Below, piece after piece: positions 21,661 to 31,616 of a DNA stretch of 64,000 bases. The DNA comes from Azorinus chamasolen (lineage: Eukaryota > Mollusca > Bivalvia > Cardiida > Solecurtidae), in NCBI GenBank assembly GCA_963576725.1, contig OY755251.1:35035619-35099618 (forward strand), in the 5' to 3' direction. Both the position numbers and the translations under genes were made by a program. Position 1 is the first letter of the stretch. Every line of letters begins with the position of its first letter. The notes under the pieces are model-generated. The model was given only the letters and a program-made list of their open reading frames with translations. It searched no databases and had not been told where the DNA came from.

Positions 21661-22260
21661 TTATTTGCAGTTTTTCCTGTTTCTTGAGAAGGACGGTCTC
21701 AATGACAAGGTCTTGCGGCACGCGCATGAGAAAACTTCTGAACCATGCTTCCCCTGTATGTGTTCTAGCAGGACGGATCTCGAGTTTAGCACTGCTCCAC
21801 ACGTCGTGTCGCGCTGGTGTTCTTTCTTCTCCGTCTTATTCGGACAGGTGGTCAAGTGTCTCCTTAAACTCGATTTGTATCCAAAAGATGCTTGGCACAA
21901 GTTGCAGGTATAAGGTAGGCATGTCCAATGTAGGCTTCTTTTCTCATAGTACTTTTTGCCGCAAGTGTCGCACACGAACTTACAGTGGCCCACATGATTC
22001 ATTGTGCGATGCCCTTTGAGCGAGCCGCGAGTATTCAATCTCAAACTGCATGTCTCGCACATTAACGGGTTCTTTTGGTGTATCGATTTCATGTGTGTCT
22101 GAAGATCATATAATACTGAGTATGTCTTATCGCATGATGTACACTGATTTCTCTTCCTAAGATGAACCCGCTTGTTTATGACGATACAAAGTGTCCCTGG
22201 TCTTACTTTTGTACGGGCACCTGATACACCTGTACAGTCTTATCAACGGCAACATGTGTA
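21661..22260 (-). pseudogene. C2H2 zinc-finger protein sequence, frame-broken
   Basis: On the minus strand the 143-codon frame from 22092 extends upstream in frame to about 22200. Fingers visible in order: 'YRCIRCPYKSKTRDTLYRH' (about 22230-22175, in another frame); 'CTSCDKTYSVLYDLQTHMK' with the final H after SI (C-x2-C-x12-H-x4-H); 'CETCSLRLNTRGSLKGH' ending RTMNH; a degenerate 'CDTCGKKYYEKRSLHW' lacking a second histidine; 'CNLCQASFGYKSSLRRH' ending in C; and a last one missing its first cysteine (TTCGAVLNSRSVLLEH). The first and second fingers are one base out of register at an AAAC run near 22175-22180. Removing one A would restore H-x4-H. Either a recent frameshift or a sequencing error. 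It would be a DNA-binding nuclear protein if intact; the gene cannot be named. Confidence 0.6.
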
Positions 22261-22408
22261 GATGTTATGTGGGGTGGGTGGAGTGTTGTCATCCGTGACC
22301 TCATTGTTATTTTCGTCCAGTGACACGATGACTTCCTCGCTTTTGTCCAGGAAAGTGCTTTCGTCATAGGAAATTTCCTCTACAGACATTCTGGCAGAGT
22401 CCGTAACG
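22243..22408 (-). CDS. Possible upstream exon of the zinc-finger gene (acidic segment)
   Basis: A good acceptor (GTTCTTTTATCTACAG) ends at 22409. The following frame reads 'VTDSARMSVEEISYDEST', then 'FLDKSEEVIVSLDENNNEV' and stops at 22243. It is rich in Asp/Glu, as is common in the N-terminal part of zinc-finger proteins. It is not in the frame of the first finger, so either another splice or a further break lies at 22230-22300. A 62-codon frame starting at 22431 also covers this region. Purely ab initio. Confidence 0.3.
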
Positions 22409-22785
22409 CTGTAGATAAAAGAACGTAACATGCGTCAGTTGATTGGGAAGAAAACGTAACATGTACACGGATGTGATAGTATGGATAAACTCGTCAAATG
22501 CAATTTCAAACCTGGAAATTAAGTGTACACGCGGGTGCTATATGCTAAATAAGGCATCACCTGTACATATCGTTTAAGATTTTTCACCTTTAGTGAAACG
22601 AAATGTAACACAGAGCAAAATCTACATGTTTTGAACAATTTATTACTTTTAAAACCTTTTTTTCCGCGCACTAATTGCTTTTAACTCGATTTCCTGCGTA
22701 CGTATGATGTATAATTCGACACGATATACGATATTGCCTAAGTATTTAATAAAGAAACCTGAACTTAGAAAAATAAACAGCTTAC

Positions 22786-22927
22786 CGAACGTTAATTGAA
22801 TCTTCTCCCTCGCATATTTGTAAACAAATAGGCAGGCGCCGTAACAGTATCGAGCCGATACCTTAACGTGTCTTCTCGCAGGCGCACCCCTCATTGTAAC
22901 ACAGTCGATAGGGAGTGGTTTATTCAT
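22786..22927 (-). CDS. Possible first exon of the zinc-finger gene
   Basis: A donor-like CG|GTAAGC lies at 22786/22785 on the minus strand. Splicing to the acceptor at 22409 would remove 377 nt. In one frame the junction is open: 'ICEGEDSINV' | R 'VTDSARMSVEE'. That frame has no ATG in this exon. The other frame (ATG at 22927) would hit a stop after splicing. The exon overlaps the right copy of the inverted duplication. Confidence 0.2.
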
Positions 22928-22930
22928 AGC
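22820..22930 (-). repeat. Right copy of the inverted duplication flanking the zinc-finger locus
   Basis: Reverse complement of 20170-20300 with scattered substitutions; see that entry for matching phrases. The copies are too diverged to be a recent event. Confidence 0.75.
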
Positions 22931-23144
22931 GACAATGCAAAGTACACGTAGTCAGTTCGCAAATGAAAACAAATGGTGGAAAGTATGAAAGGTAGGCGTA
23001 AACATGGCTTAGGTGCAAATCATTTTACAAAGACATGTGTGATATTTATGGGGACAATGAAGTGTCATATAGCACTGTCACTCGTTGAATTAAACGCTTC
23101 AAATATTGCCAAGAGTGTTTGAAAAATGGATTTGCAAACAGTGT

Positions 23145-23443
23145 ATAATAGAACTTCGATATCTCGAACTTCAAGGGGCTATACAAATTACATGTAGTTC
23201 GAGATAATAGATGTTCGAGTTATTCGCTTTCTAATCTGAACAATTTCTCGAGTTCACAGCTTAATACAGGTGTAAAGTAATGCTGAAAGCTCCTGCTGGA
23301 GCTTTCAGCATTACTTTAGACCTGTGTTAAGCTGTTACATGTATTTCTAGATATTTGGGAAGTTTTGAAAGGACTGAACTTTTTTGTTAAAGTTATCCCG
23401 AATTTCGAGTTATCCGAGTTCGAGATATCGAAGTTCAACTGTA
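23145..23443 (+). mobile_element. E-family element, complete
   Basis: Starts TAATAGAACTTCGATATCTC and ends ATCGAAGTTCAACTGTA. The central hairpin is perfect over GCTGAAAGCTCC-TGCTGGAGCTTTCAGC with outer arms 'GGTGTAAAGTAAT' and 'ATTACTTTAGACC'. Confidence 0.8.
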
Positions 23444-23640
23444 TTTCAAGATCAGACAGACTCCTGAATGAGCTGTATGGATACGGGTCTGCTCTATATG
23501 CTTATGGGATTTTAAAGACCCCATTTTACGGTTTCCACCATGGTGAAGCAATCGCTTTTCTATGTTTCATTTGATCAATTCTGTCAATGAATATCAATGA
23601 GGTGGTAAAATGTTAAATAAATATCAAACAGGGAAAGGGG
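23444..23640 (+). repeat. A-like element fragment
   Basis: 'AAGATCAGACAGACTCCTG', 'GGGTCTGCTCTATATGCTTA' and 'AACAGGGAAAGGGGTAA' follow A loosely. The hairpin is decayed. Confidence 0.45.
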
Positions 23641-23737
23641 TAAACACATTCGGAATCTTTTGATACACTGTGCTCGACTGACTGTTTGTCAGGTAGCTAG
23701 TCGTACTGGTATGTGTTTATCTCAAGTTCATTCCATT

Positions 23738-23976
23738 TTAACCCTTTACTCTATGCAATATGTATATGTAGGGAAAATAGACATCATCAATATTAAATTA
23801 TCAGATTAGTGTTTATAATGTCACATGAACACATGGAAATGTCGCCATTGCAGAAAATGTTGAATTAGATCTATATATATTTCAAACGTTAACAGAGCAT
23901 GTCCTGACTGCTCTGATCTGAGTCTATCCTGTTTACAAAGACGTAGAAAGGTGTACGTATGGAGTTAAAGAGTTAA
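23738..23976 (-). mobile_element. A-family MITE, reverse orientation
   Basis: TTAACCCTTTACTCTATGC on the left. The inner part has 'TCTGATCTGAGTCTATCCTG' and 'AAAGACGTAGAAAGGTGTAC', ending TAAAGAGTTAA. The hairpin core is deleted. Confidence 0.6.
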
Positions 23977-24059
23977 AAACATGTTATAAAAGTTCACAAT
24001 ATTATTTTCATGGTAGATACCCCATTTACTTAACGAGGACCAAGAACCCAAACGAGTTT

Positions 24060-24716
24060 TGAAGGTCAAACAGACACCGAAAAATCACTCACAAGACTTG
24101 TTCATAGGTGATGAGACATGGGAATACCATTTTGAAACAAGTACAAAGCAAACTAAACATGTGTGTTTTGATATGGTAAATGTTTTTTATGTATTTTTGT
24201 GCGTTTCGTCACGTTTTGTCTGATAGCTGTGTCGATTCCTGTTTGATGATATTTGGATGCGGTGCCCGTTCCCCCAATTCTCCAGGCGACCTGTAATTGC
24301 AGAACGAACAAAGTCAATAAAGAAAATGTTGTTTGTTTGTACATGTAATTACAGATGGAGAAAGACCCCAGAGTTGTTTAAGTACAATAACAAATTGCTA
24401 GATGTCTTATACACAGAACATCCGGGTAGAAGAAAGCATGGCGCATTGTATGTTCCCCAAACAAAGGCTCGGCATTGCAAAAGGCAAATTTGTGATCGGT
24501 CGATGCTACAAAAGAACATTCACTGAAAAAAGAAAATGAACAATACGTATTAAAGCGTCGAACTACGGCAGGTCCAAAGTACACTCTCATGTTGCATGAC
24601 ATTGCTCCGTCACCAGGCAGCTATTGTGAAACAGTTTTTGAGAACATGTAAGAAATTGAGATTGACACACCTAGCTCTATGTGACTTTTTCTTCGTTCCA
24701 AAATTGAAATACATGT
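24060..24716 (+). pseudogene. mariner-type transposase pseudogene
   Basis: Broken frames give 'FIGDETWEYHFETSTKQTK' (about 24100-24155), containing the GDETW box around the second-strand catalytic aspartate, then near 24600 'HQAAIVKQFLRTCKK' and 'HLALCDFFFVPKLKYMY' (24660-24720), matching the conserved C-terminal 'SPDLAPCDFFLFPKLK'-type region that carries the third acidic residue. Between them 'WRKTPELFK' is partly readable. Stops and frameshifts abound, the N-terminal helix-turn-helix is not seen, and the C-terminal end is cut by a C-element array at about 24718. It is a dead DD34D-type IS630/mariner relic. Confidence 0.8.
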
Positions 24717-25222
24717 ACAATAAAACCCCTCTAATACGACCACCAAAAAGGGGCATACATCTGGGTGGCAGAGGCAGGTGGTAGCTTAATGTAGGACGAA
24801 AGTAATGCAGAAAGCTCATATAGGAGCTTTCTGCATTACTTTCGTCCTGCATTAAGCTTATCCTGCATTAACGTTATAATTAGTGTGTGTAACTACAGTA
24901 GAACCTGTCTTAAGCGGCCATCATGGAAGCTTAATGCAGGTCAAAAGCAATGCAGAAAGCTCCTTTATGAGATTTCTGCATTACTTTCGTAATGCATTAT
25001 GCTTGTCCTGCATTAACGTTATCAGCAGTGTGTGTAACTACAGTAAAACCTCTCTTAAGCAGCCACTCATTTATTGAACATATGAGTGTTATAAAGCAGG
25101 TGGTTGCTTAAAGCAGGGAAATGTAGTGTATTACTTTGGACCTGCATTAAGTTACAACCTGCCTTACAGACCCATATTTAGACCTCTTTTGAAGACCGCT
25201 TAAGACAGGTTCTGTTGTACAA
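24716..25222 (+). repeat. Cluster of three C-family MITEs in tandem
   Basis: Three C copies follow each other (about 24716-24858, 24896-25010, 25035-25222). The first two are each followed by the same spacer 'CTGCATTAACGTTAT' and 'GTGTGTGTAACTACAGTA', which shows that a unit of hairpin plus spacer was duplicated. The hairpin of the first is perfect (AGAAAGCTCATATAGGAGCTTTCT-type). The third retains the complete right end GACAGGTTCTGTTGTA. Confidence 0.75.
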
Positions 25223-25510
25223 TGTCAATGAACGTATGCAATCCTTAATCATTTTACCTGTTTATGTTTTATTGAGTGTATCGTGCTGTTAATGCTCTTC
25301 TTGTGCTTTCACTACATTGATATCTACCTGGAAACTATTCCATGTGCATGAATATATATCAAAGCTTGATAAAAACAGTCCTACTTTAAGCGTCATACAC
25401 AAAGGGGCATGGCACGGCACCCAAACGCCACCAAACAGTACAGCTACCAGATATAAGGTGTCGACACGCACATAACGACCTATATAAAGCATTTACCATA
25501 CAGACAGTTT
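25223..25510. other. Short unique interval
   Basis: No supported gene; reading frames here are short and unlike any family I know. Confidence 0.4.
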
Positions 25511-25516
25511 ACTCTA

Positions 25517-25766
25517 TTAATCCTTCGCTTGCTGAATTTTAAAATACATTTCTCCTTCTTTACCCATACCCTGTTGTATAATTACATATATCTTCATTGT
25601 GTAGAAGTATTTCGCTGTGCAATCACTGCTGTGGAGTGCACTGATTGCACAATCAACTTGTAAATAGTGCAGACCCTGATGAGACAGCTCCTGCAGGAGC
25701 TGTCTCATCTGGGTCTTCACTATTTACAGGTAGGTATATTGACGTGAATAGCAAGCGAAGGGTTAA
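25517..25766 (-). mobile_element. H-family TTAA MITE, reverse orientation
   Basis: Mirror of the copy at 3151-3400: left TTAATCCTTCGCTTGCTG, hairpin GACAGCTCCTGCAGGAGCTG, right GCAAGCGAAGGGTTAA. Differences from the other two copies are scattered single bases. Confidence 0.8.
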
Positions 25767-25769
25767 AAC

Positions 25770-26330
25770 TGGTTGGGACAAAGATTCCATTCTTTAAGTA
25801 CATGGTATATACATCAAGGTTGTTCATCTGTGAAAGTTTGGAGCAAATTCTAACATTGGTGTTGGACACGCACGGACAAGAGCAAGGCTATGATATATGC
25901 TTCCCCCTTGTGAGGGCATAAAACATCAAAGCAGACTGTATGGTAAAAGCAGGAGCACCGCCTTGGAACCCTGGTCTGTTGCATGTTTAGCTCATCTGAG
26001 TATGCTCAAGTAAGCTTTTGTGATCATCTTATTAGCCTATGTGACAGTATTGTCGAAATGTGTAGGCCTGTTAATAATTTGTAATTTGCAGTCTCTATAG
26101 CGATACATTTATTCTCTGTAGTATACTTTCCACAGTTATGTACAACAAAAATAGGTAACGATTTCTGATACGTCATTTCTGAATGGTCATAGACAGATAT
26201 TGGTATATATCACCGTATTGCGTGATATCATATTTTAAACCAAGGCAACAAATAACTTTCGATGCAAACAATGTAGTCTGCGTTTTGTTTCAGAGAGGAC
26301 TTTGCTTAAAAAATGTCTTCTCTAAAACCT
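25770..26330. other. Unique interval
   Basis: Nothing supported. A short similarity to dispersed-repeat phrases ('AAGCAGGAGCACCGCC', also at 36660) hints at an old repeat. Confidence 0.4.
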
Positions 26331-26337
26331 AAGTGGC

Positions 26338-26410
26338 GTGTCAAATAATTTGGATCCAGATGAGACGCCGTGTTACTCGGTGTCTCAACTGAACCAAACT
26401 GTTTGCAATT
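26338..26410. repeat. F-type hairpin, solitary
   Basis: 'AATAATTTGGATCCAGATGA', core GCCGTGTTACTCGGTG and 'CAAACTGTTTGC'. No TTAA ends. Confidence 0.6.
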
Positions 26411-26559
26411 GTAATTGCCCTGTGGATCGCTTTCCGGCACCCTCTGAGGTGAACTCGATTCAAACCGAGACCAGCAGTATTGTCCGAAGGGTGAAAGACG
26501 ATATCTGTTTTATTATACAAATTATTATCTACATTGAGCACATTTATTATCATTAGTCA

Positions 26560-27190
26560 TTCGCAATACTCCAAACTCTGGCCAAAATCGAAGAAGATTA
26601 TTATTTCCTTCATTGGAAACTTTGAAAGAAAGTCACACATCTGTTTACTTTACATATTCACCGTATTTTAACAAACCATTTTGTTCCCTTTAACCGTGTG
26701 CTAAATTTTTAATGTGTGTAACCATCGGATTAAATCGACTATAGACGATCATATTCTTATCCGAGTTTGTTGGATAGAGCAAAATATTTTTAATACGATT
26801 TGGTGTGCGAAAGAAGCGCCTGATAATTCCAATTCTAATTAGCATCACACAACTTGGAGTATAGAAGCGACGTCTGGCGGCATGGTAGGAGAGGTAGTTT
26901 AGCGAGGCAATATATGATGCCACTCGTATCTCGGGTTCATTGTGTCAGTTTAAATTGCTGCCTGTCAATTTTACTGTGCATTACGTACAGAAACACGCAA
27001 GTGAGGTATAATAAAATGTTTTAACCTATGCCACAACAAAACAATTCGGAAGCACAATTATGTTCGTAGCTACACAGAATGCGAAAAACCTTTGTCAGTT
27101 GCATTATCATATTTGAATCCTCCGTGGCATGGTGATTTTGGTGTTTGTACCCACCATTCATTATCGAGTATATCATTATGTAACAATTAT
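26560..27190. other. Unique interval
   Basis: No gene or structured repeat recognised on either strand. Confidence 0.4.
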
Positions 27191-27194
27191 GTGT

Positions 27195-27440
27195 TTGTAT
27201 ATATTCCGAAAGTGGGTGATCATTCGAAAGCAAAAGTAGTAAAGCCAAAAGAGAAATTTGCAGACTCGGTTTTATTGAGTCTGTTCATGAGTAGTTATCA
27301 AAAGCGCAACACCACTCACGACCCCCAGCACCAGCCCATGCAGTATTCAATTTTCAAAACTTATACCATCAAAACTAATGATCCCGAAGGACTAGAAAAT
27401 ATAACAACACCAGATTTAGAAACTATCTCAAAGTAATGAA
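27195..27440 (+). repeat. J-family repeat
   Basis: 'TATATTCCGAAAGTGGGTGA', 'TCATTCGAAAGCAAAAGTAG', the small hairpin CAGACTCGGTTTTATTGAGTCTG-type, 'TTCATGAGTAGTTATC', 'CAACACCACTCACG' and 'AATGATCCCGAAGG'. Other copies: 28284-28500, 46740-46972 (both plus), 56455-56690 and 59580-59690 (both minus). The frame through it is not coding. Confidence 0.75.
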
Positions 27441-27670
27441 ATTGTAGTTATCTGTTGACGTGGCTATTTCACCGGCATTTCAATAAAATTTCAATCAGAT
27501 ATCTATTTTCTCGGGCGAAATAATTTCGCTCAAGTGGTTGAATTCGATGTAGATATTTGGTACAGAAATGTCATTCATTAACCAAATAACGGGTTGGCAA
27601 TATCGCATACATTGTACACATAGCAGTGATAGAAATATTTACTTTTACAATATTGAATTTTAAAAAAATG

Positions 27671-28038
27671 GACTACAGTGCTCCCTCCCTACAACGGCCC
27701 TCCCAATAACGATTCCCTCCTTACAACAACGCATGTCACTGTTTCCGAAACAACAAGGCTCCAGAAACAACTTTTTTCCATCGTATTTTATTTATGCCTC
27801 CATCAAACCCTATGTTGTGACCACTCTTTAGAATCGTCACTTTGTGACGATTCTAAAGAGTGGTCACAACATAGGGTTTGATTGAGGCATAACGGTTTTA
27901 GTTCTCGAAATAACCTTATCTGGGAATCTGCAAACAAGCTAATTATGTTTGATTTTCCCTCCCTATAACAACCCCCTCTGAACAACATATACAATCATCG
28001 TATCCCAAAGGGTGTCGTTGTAGAGAGGGAGCACTGTA
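27671..28038. mobile_element. M: TA-target MITE carrying a nested I hairpin
   Basis: Terminal inverted repeats ACAGTGCTCCCTCCCTACAA and TTGTAGAGAGGGAGCACTGT are flanked by TA on both sides (CTA...GTATT), as in Tc1/mariner-type elements. Subterminal 'CCTCCTTACAACAACG' and 'CCCTATAACAACCCCC' repeats support this. The I hairpin (27792-27892) sits near the middle. Confidence 0.75.
27792..27892. repeat. I-family hairpin, 49-bp arms
   Basis: Left arm 27792-27840, loop TTT, right arm 27844-27892. I count one mismatch in 49 pairs. Core: AGAATCGTCAC-TTT-GTGACGATTCT; outer: CTATGTTGTGACCACTC. Six other I copies or parts occur in the window. Confidence 0.9.
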
Positions 28039-28109
28039 TTCCAAAATTAAACCAGATCAAGTTTACGGTGAATATTTAGGGATTTTTAAAAGAAAGTGTA
28101 GTATAACAA

Positions 28110-28178
28110 ACAGTGCAGACCCCGGTGAAAGGGCTCTGTTAGGAGCCCTTTAATATGGGACTACACTGTTTGCAAAGG
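28110..28178. repeat. A/H-like solitary hairpin
   Basis: 'AAACAGTGCAGACCCCGG', core AAGGGCTCTGTTAGGAGCCCTT and 'GGGACTACACTGTTTGC'. Confidence 0.55.
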
Positions 28179-28283
28179 AAATTAGTGACTAGTTTCTCGC
28201 ATAGTAAGTATTAAAACTATTAAAACATAGTCTATATTAAGAGCATACACGTATTAGCCCTATACTCGATAAAGACGCCTTTC

Positions 28284-28500
28284 AATAAATACTCGGTTTT
28301 ATTGAATATTTTCATGAGCAGCTATTAAAAGTGAAACACTGCTCATGTCCCCTTGCACCGGCTTCAATGGTATTCATTTTTCATAACTAAAAGCACTGAA
28401 ACTTATGATCCCGAAGGACCAGAAAATATAAAAACTCTGAGAATGAAATATGGGACGACCTTTTACAGCCGTCACACAAGTCTTCCCTCCGACAAAGATA
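28284..28500 (+). repeat. J-family repeat, diverged
   Basis: 'ACTCGGTTTTATTGAATAT', 'TTTCATGAGCAGCTATTAAA' and 'TGATCCCGAAGGACCAG', then 'CTTTTACAGCCGTCACACAA', which also ends the copy at 46740-46972. Confidence 0.65.
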
Positions 28501-28798
28501 GGATCTGACCAGGGACTGGGCTGTTTATCTTTACCTTAGTACCTATGTATGCAGTTTATTCCTTGAACTTTAAAGTTATTTATTTCAGTTCTTCATTTAC
28601 TGAAACGTTTAAACAAAACTGGGTTGTAGACAGCAATTAGACATTTGACGCCAAAAGAGGTAAAAGAAGACTGGTCCGTGCGTTGCGCATGTGCATACAA
28701 GACGACATTTACCTGCGTGACGTGACCTTTTCAGTGTCGCATCGCCGTAGCACTCAAGCATTCATATAGACCGACGTTAAACGATACATAGACATCTA

Positions 28799-29011
28799 TT
28801 AACCTTTTCCCTCATATTGACGTCTTTTGACGCCTCTGCAAAAGTTACACGTTGAAACTATTGTGATAAAAAGAGCATTTGCTCCTAGTCACAATTGTTT
28901 CATAATTATTACAACATTCTAAAATGTTTCTTTTCTCTAGTTAATGCTCCTTTTCGGTACATTTATTCAAAGAGGTTGGATCTAAAAATAGCCTATGAGG
29001 GAAAGGGTTAA
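28799..29011 (-). mobile_element. B-family TTAA MITE, reverse orientation
   Basis: TTAACCTTTTCCCTCATATT at left, 'TTCTCTAGTTAATGCTCC', 'GGTACATTTATTCAAAGAGG' and GAGGGAAAGGGTTAA at right. The hairpin is shortened: TAAAAAGAGCATTTGCTCC jumps to AGTCACAATTG, losing most of the second arm. Confidence 0.75.
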
Positions 29012-29085
29012 CCCGACAGAGACGCCTGTCTACGCCTTTGTAAACGGAATAGATTCAGATCAGATCGATTCTGTAGCAGTAATAC

Positions 29086-29299
29086 ATGGGGTATTTTTAA
29101 ACCAAACCTCTTTGAATGAATCTACCCAAAAGGAGCATTTACTAGAGAAAAGTAAAATTTTAGAATTTTGTAGTTTGAAACCATTGTGATAAATAGAGTA
29201 TTTGCTCCTATAGGAGCAAATGCTCTATTTTTCACAATGGTTTCAAGAAGTGGTTATTACAGAGGCGTGGAAAGGCGTATTTATGGAGGAAAGGGTTAA
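29086..29299 (+). mobile_element. B-family TTAA MITE
   Basis: 'GGGTATTTTTAAACCAAACC' to GGAAAGGGTTAA. The hairpin is nearly perfect with core GAGTATTTGCTCCTATAGG. It is flanked by fragments of an A element (29011-29085 and 29300-29350), so it may have landed in one. Confidence 0.8.
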
Positions 29300-29349
29300 T
29301 GTCATAATACATTATTTCTTACATGAATATTCAAGGCAGAAGGGATAAA

Positions 29350-29975
29350 ATATAAGTAAATGTAATCAATACACGTTGGTCTTCCTCCATATTGTTTGAT
29401 GTGAAAATAGTTTGGTTAGACATCTCGGTATCTGTGAAAATAAAATCATTCTTTACGGTTTGACATTGACCGTCAACATTTTTTGTAGTAGTTTTGCCTT
29501 TGTATGATAAGATCTATAGACTATTCTATTGCATCACTTTCCAAATTACAGTCTATAAGTCTGCGATCAGTCAATATATGTCAAGACATATTGATCTGTC
29601 GGGAGCAACTCAGCACATTTAAGAGGGCACAGTTCAAGCAATATTGCGTCATTGACAGGTTAACTCCGTTGGTGCTAAATACTTTTCGTCCACAAACAAT
29701 GCGCCCGCTTTAAGTTTCAGAGTTGACTTAACTTCAATGTTGTTTTTTTCTCCGAAAACACAAGTGATATGTCAAATAGTTGGACTGGTAAAATGCCGAA
29801 GAAAGTAATCACAGATCAAGCCTTGTGGGTCGCTTGTGAGGTCGGCGACCTCGGCCATGATGGAGTTAAAGCATATGTATAAAGGAATATCATGCATTTC
29901 GTTATTTTCTAGAATCTTCGGTTTTGGAGTGTGACAAAGTTTGTGAAACTTTAGACAGTTTATAAATATGAATAA
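29350..29975. other. Unique interval
   Basis: No gene recognised. A 69-codon frame at 29504-29713 has no recognisable domain and no splice or promoter context. Confidence 0.4.
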
Positions 29976-29976
29976 C

Positions 29977-30199
29977 TAATTGCCTCCTACACTATCTTTA
30001 GACCAAACGTATTTGAATAAATATACCGAAAAGGAGTATTTACTAGAGAAAAGGAAAAGATAGAATTGTGTAGGTTTTAAACCATTGTGATGAATAGAGC
30101 ATTTGCTCCTATGGAACAAATGCTCTTTTTATTACAATGGTTTTCACAAATGACTTTTACAGAGGCATAAAAATACGACAGTAGGAGGGAATGGGTTAA
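29977..30199 (+). mobile_element. B-family TTAA MITE
   Basis: 'ATTGCCTCCTACACTATC' start, hairpin AACCATTGTGATGAATAGAG with core GCTCCTATGGAACAAATGC, end GAGGGAATGGGTTAA. Confidence 0.8.
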
Positions 30200-30291
30200 T
30201 TGAACTTTATATCTGGAAGTGTCTTGACACGATAATAGGTAAACAGAGGTGCAGATAAAATGCGTAAACTATTCCAGTTCCAAGAATAACT

Positions 30292-30368
30292 TCTTTATTT
30301 CTCCACCAAACCCTATGGTGTGTGGTCACAACATAGGGTTTGGTTGAGAAATTACGAGTTTAGTACTT
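30292..30368. repeat. I-family hairpin, centre deleted
   Basis: 'TTTCTCCACCAAACCCTATG' meets 'GTGGTCACAACATAGGG' directly. The CGTCTCGACG core seen in other copies is missing. Confidence 0.7.
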
Positions 30369-30562
30369 GTTGCTCTTAGTAAAGATTTGGGCAATAAAGT
30401 AAATCATAACATCGGCATTCTAATTAATCAGTTGTTTTCGGTTTTTGTTTATACCCTTAACAGATATGTAAGATGTATTTTCAATTTCGAAACAATGCTC
30501 TTGCATTCCGAAGTTGTTGGAATAAGTAATGCGTTAGACAGACATCTGTATTGAATGGCATA

Positions 30563-30773
30563 ATAAGTAAACCCTTCTAAACCGGAATTATAGTAGAAAA
30601 GAATTTAGATACTTTTTGGCAGGCGGCTGCTTAATGCAATGTGAAAAGCATACAGAAAGCTCCTCTATAGGAGCTTTCTGGATGACTTTCACCCTGCATT
30701 AAGCTGCCACCTGTCTCCAAGACCTATATTTATACCGAGTTTAATGTTTGGCTCATATGGGGTTTACTGTGAT
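30563..30773 (+). mobile_element. C-family MITE
   Basis: 'AAACCCTTCTAAACCGGAAT', hairpin 'AGAAAGCTCCTCTATAGGAG', 'TAAGCTGCCACCTGTC' and right end ATATGGGGTTTACTGT. Confidence 0.75.
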
Positions 30774-30939
30774 GTTAATGTAAGTCAATGCCTGTGTTGT
30801 GTTATGTAAGATACTATGATGGTATAGATAGATACTGGTACATTGAGGTCTCGAGAGAGATTGCGCGCATGCATGTAAAACGCAAGAAATGTTTAAAATA
30901 CAAGTTAACATCCCGCTATACACGATCTGACTCATATTG

Positions 30940-31020
30940 CAAATAGTTTGGATCCTGATGAGAAGCCGAGCTAATCGACTTGGTGTCTCATCAGGATTCA
31001 AACTGTTTGACACCCTGATT
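30940..31020. repeat. F-type hairpin, solitary
   Basis: 'CAAATAGTTTGGATCCTGAT', core GAAGCCGAGCTAATCGACTT, 'ATCAGGATTCAAACTGTTTG'. Confidence 0.6.
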
Positions 31021-31600
31021 AGTCAATAGTGTCTCAAAACTCGTGATAGATTCGGAAGTACATGTAGATGAAATTGCACTAGATCTAAAATGGTGCGGGT
31101 TGAGAATTTTTTTCATAATCGTTAATTCATATGTATTGGAAATGGCACAGTAGGGGATTATTTATTGATAGTTTATAAGTTCGGTTACTGGTATTTGTAT
31201 ATATATATATTATTTTGTACTATAACGTGACAGAGATAATGGTATTTTGTAAACATGACCTGGATTAGTCGATAATCAATAACATGATTAGCAATGGTGC
31301 TGTTTCACGAATTTTTGGAGGAATTAAGGTCAATACATGTATTTGTATGTTCATATGCTTTATCATACCTCTATGGTGTTTCGTTTCATTATTTCTCACA
31401 TTCAAAACTATCTTTGTTTATAAGAGTTCTGATTTATGAGGATAACGGTTGATCCTTTGTCCGAATAAATGAAGGTGTGTTTTATGGGTGTAGTTTACCA
31501 TTTGGCCTGCAGAAGAACTAGGGAATTCAAAGAAAAAATCTCTTTATTATCAATCGCTGACGTGCCCAATAGCCCAAGACACAAAGCGAACGTTAAACAT
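31021..31600. other. Unique interval
   Basis: Contains a short (TA)n run near 31200. No gene recognised. Confidence 0.4.
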
Positions 31601-31616
31601 AGACATAAAAACTGTA

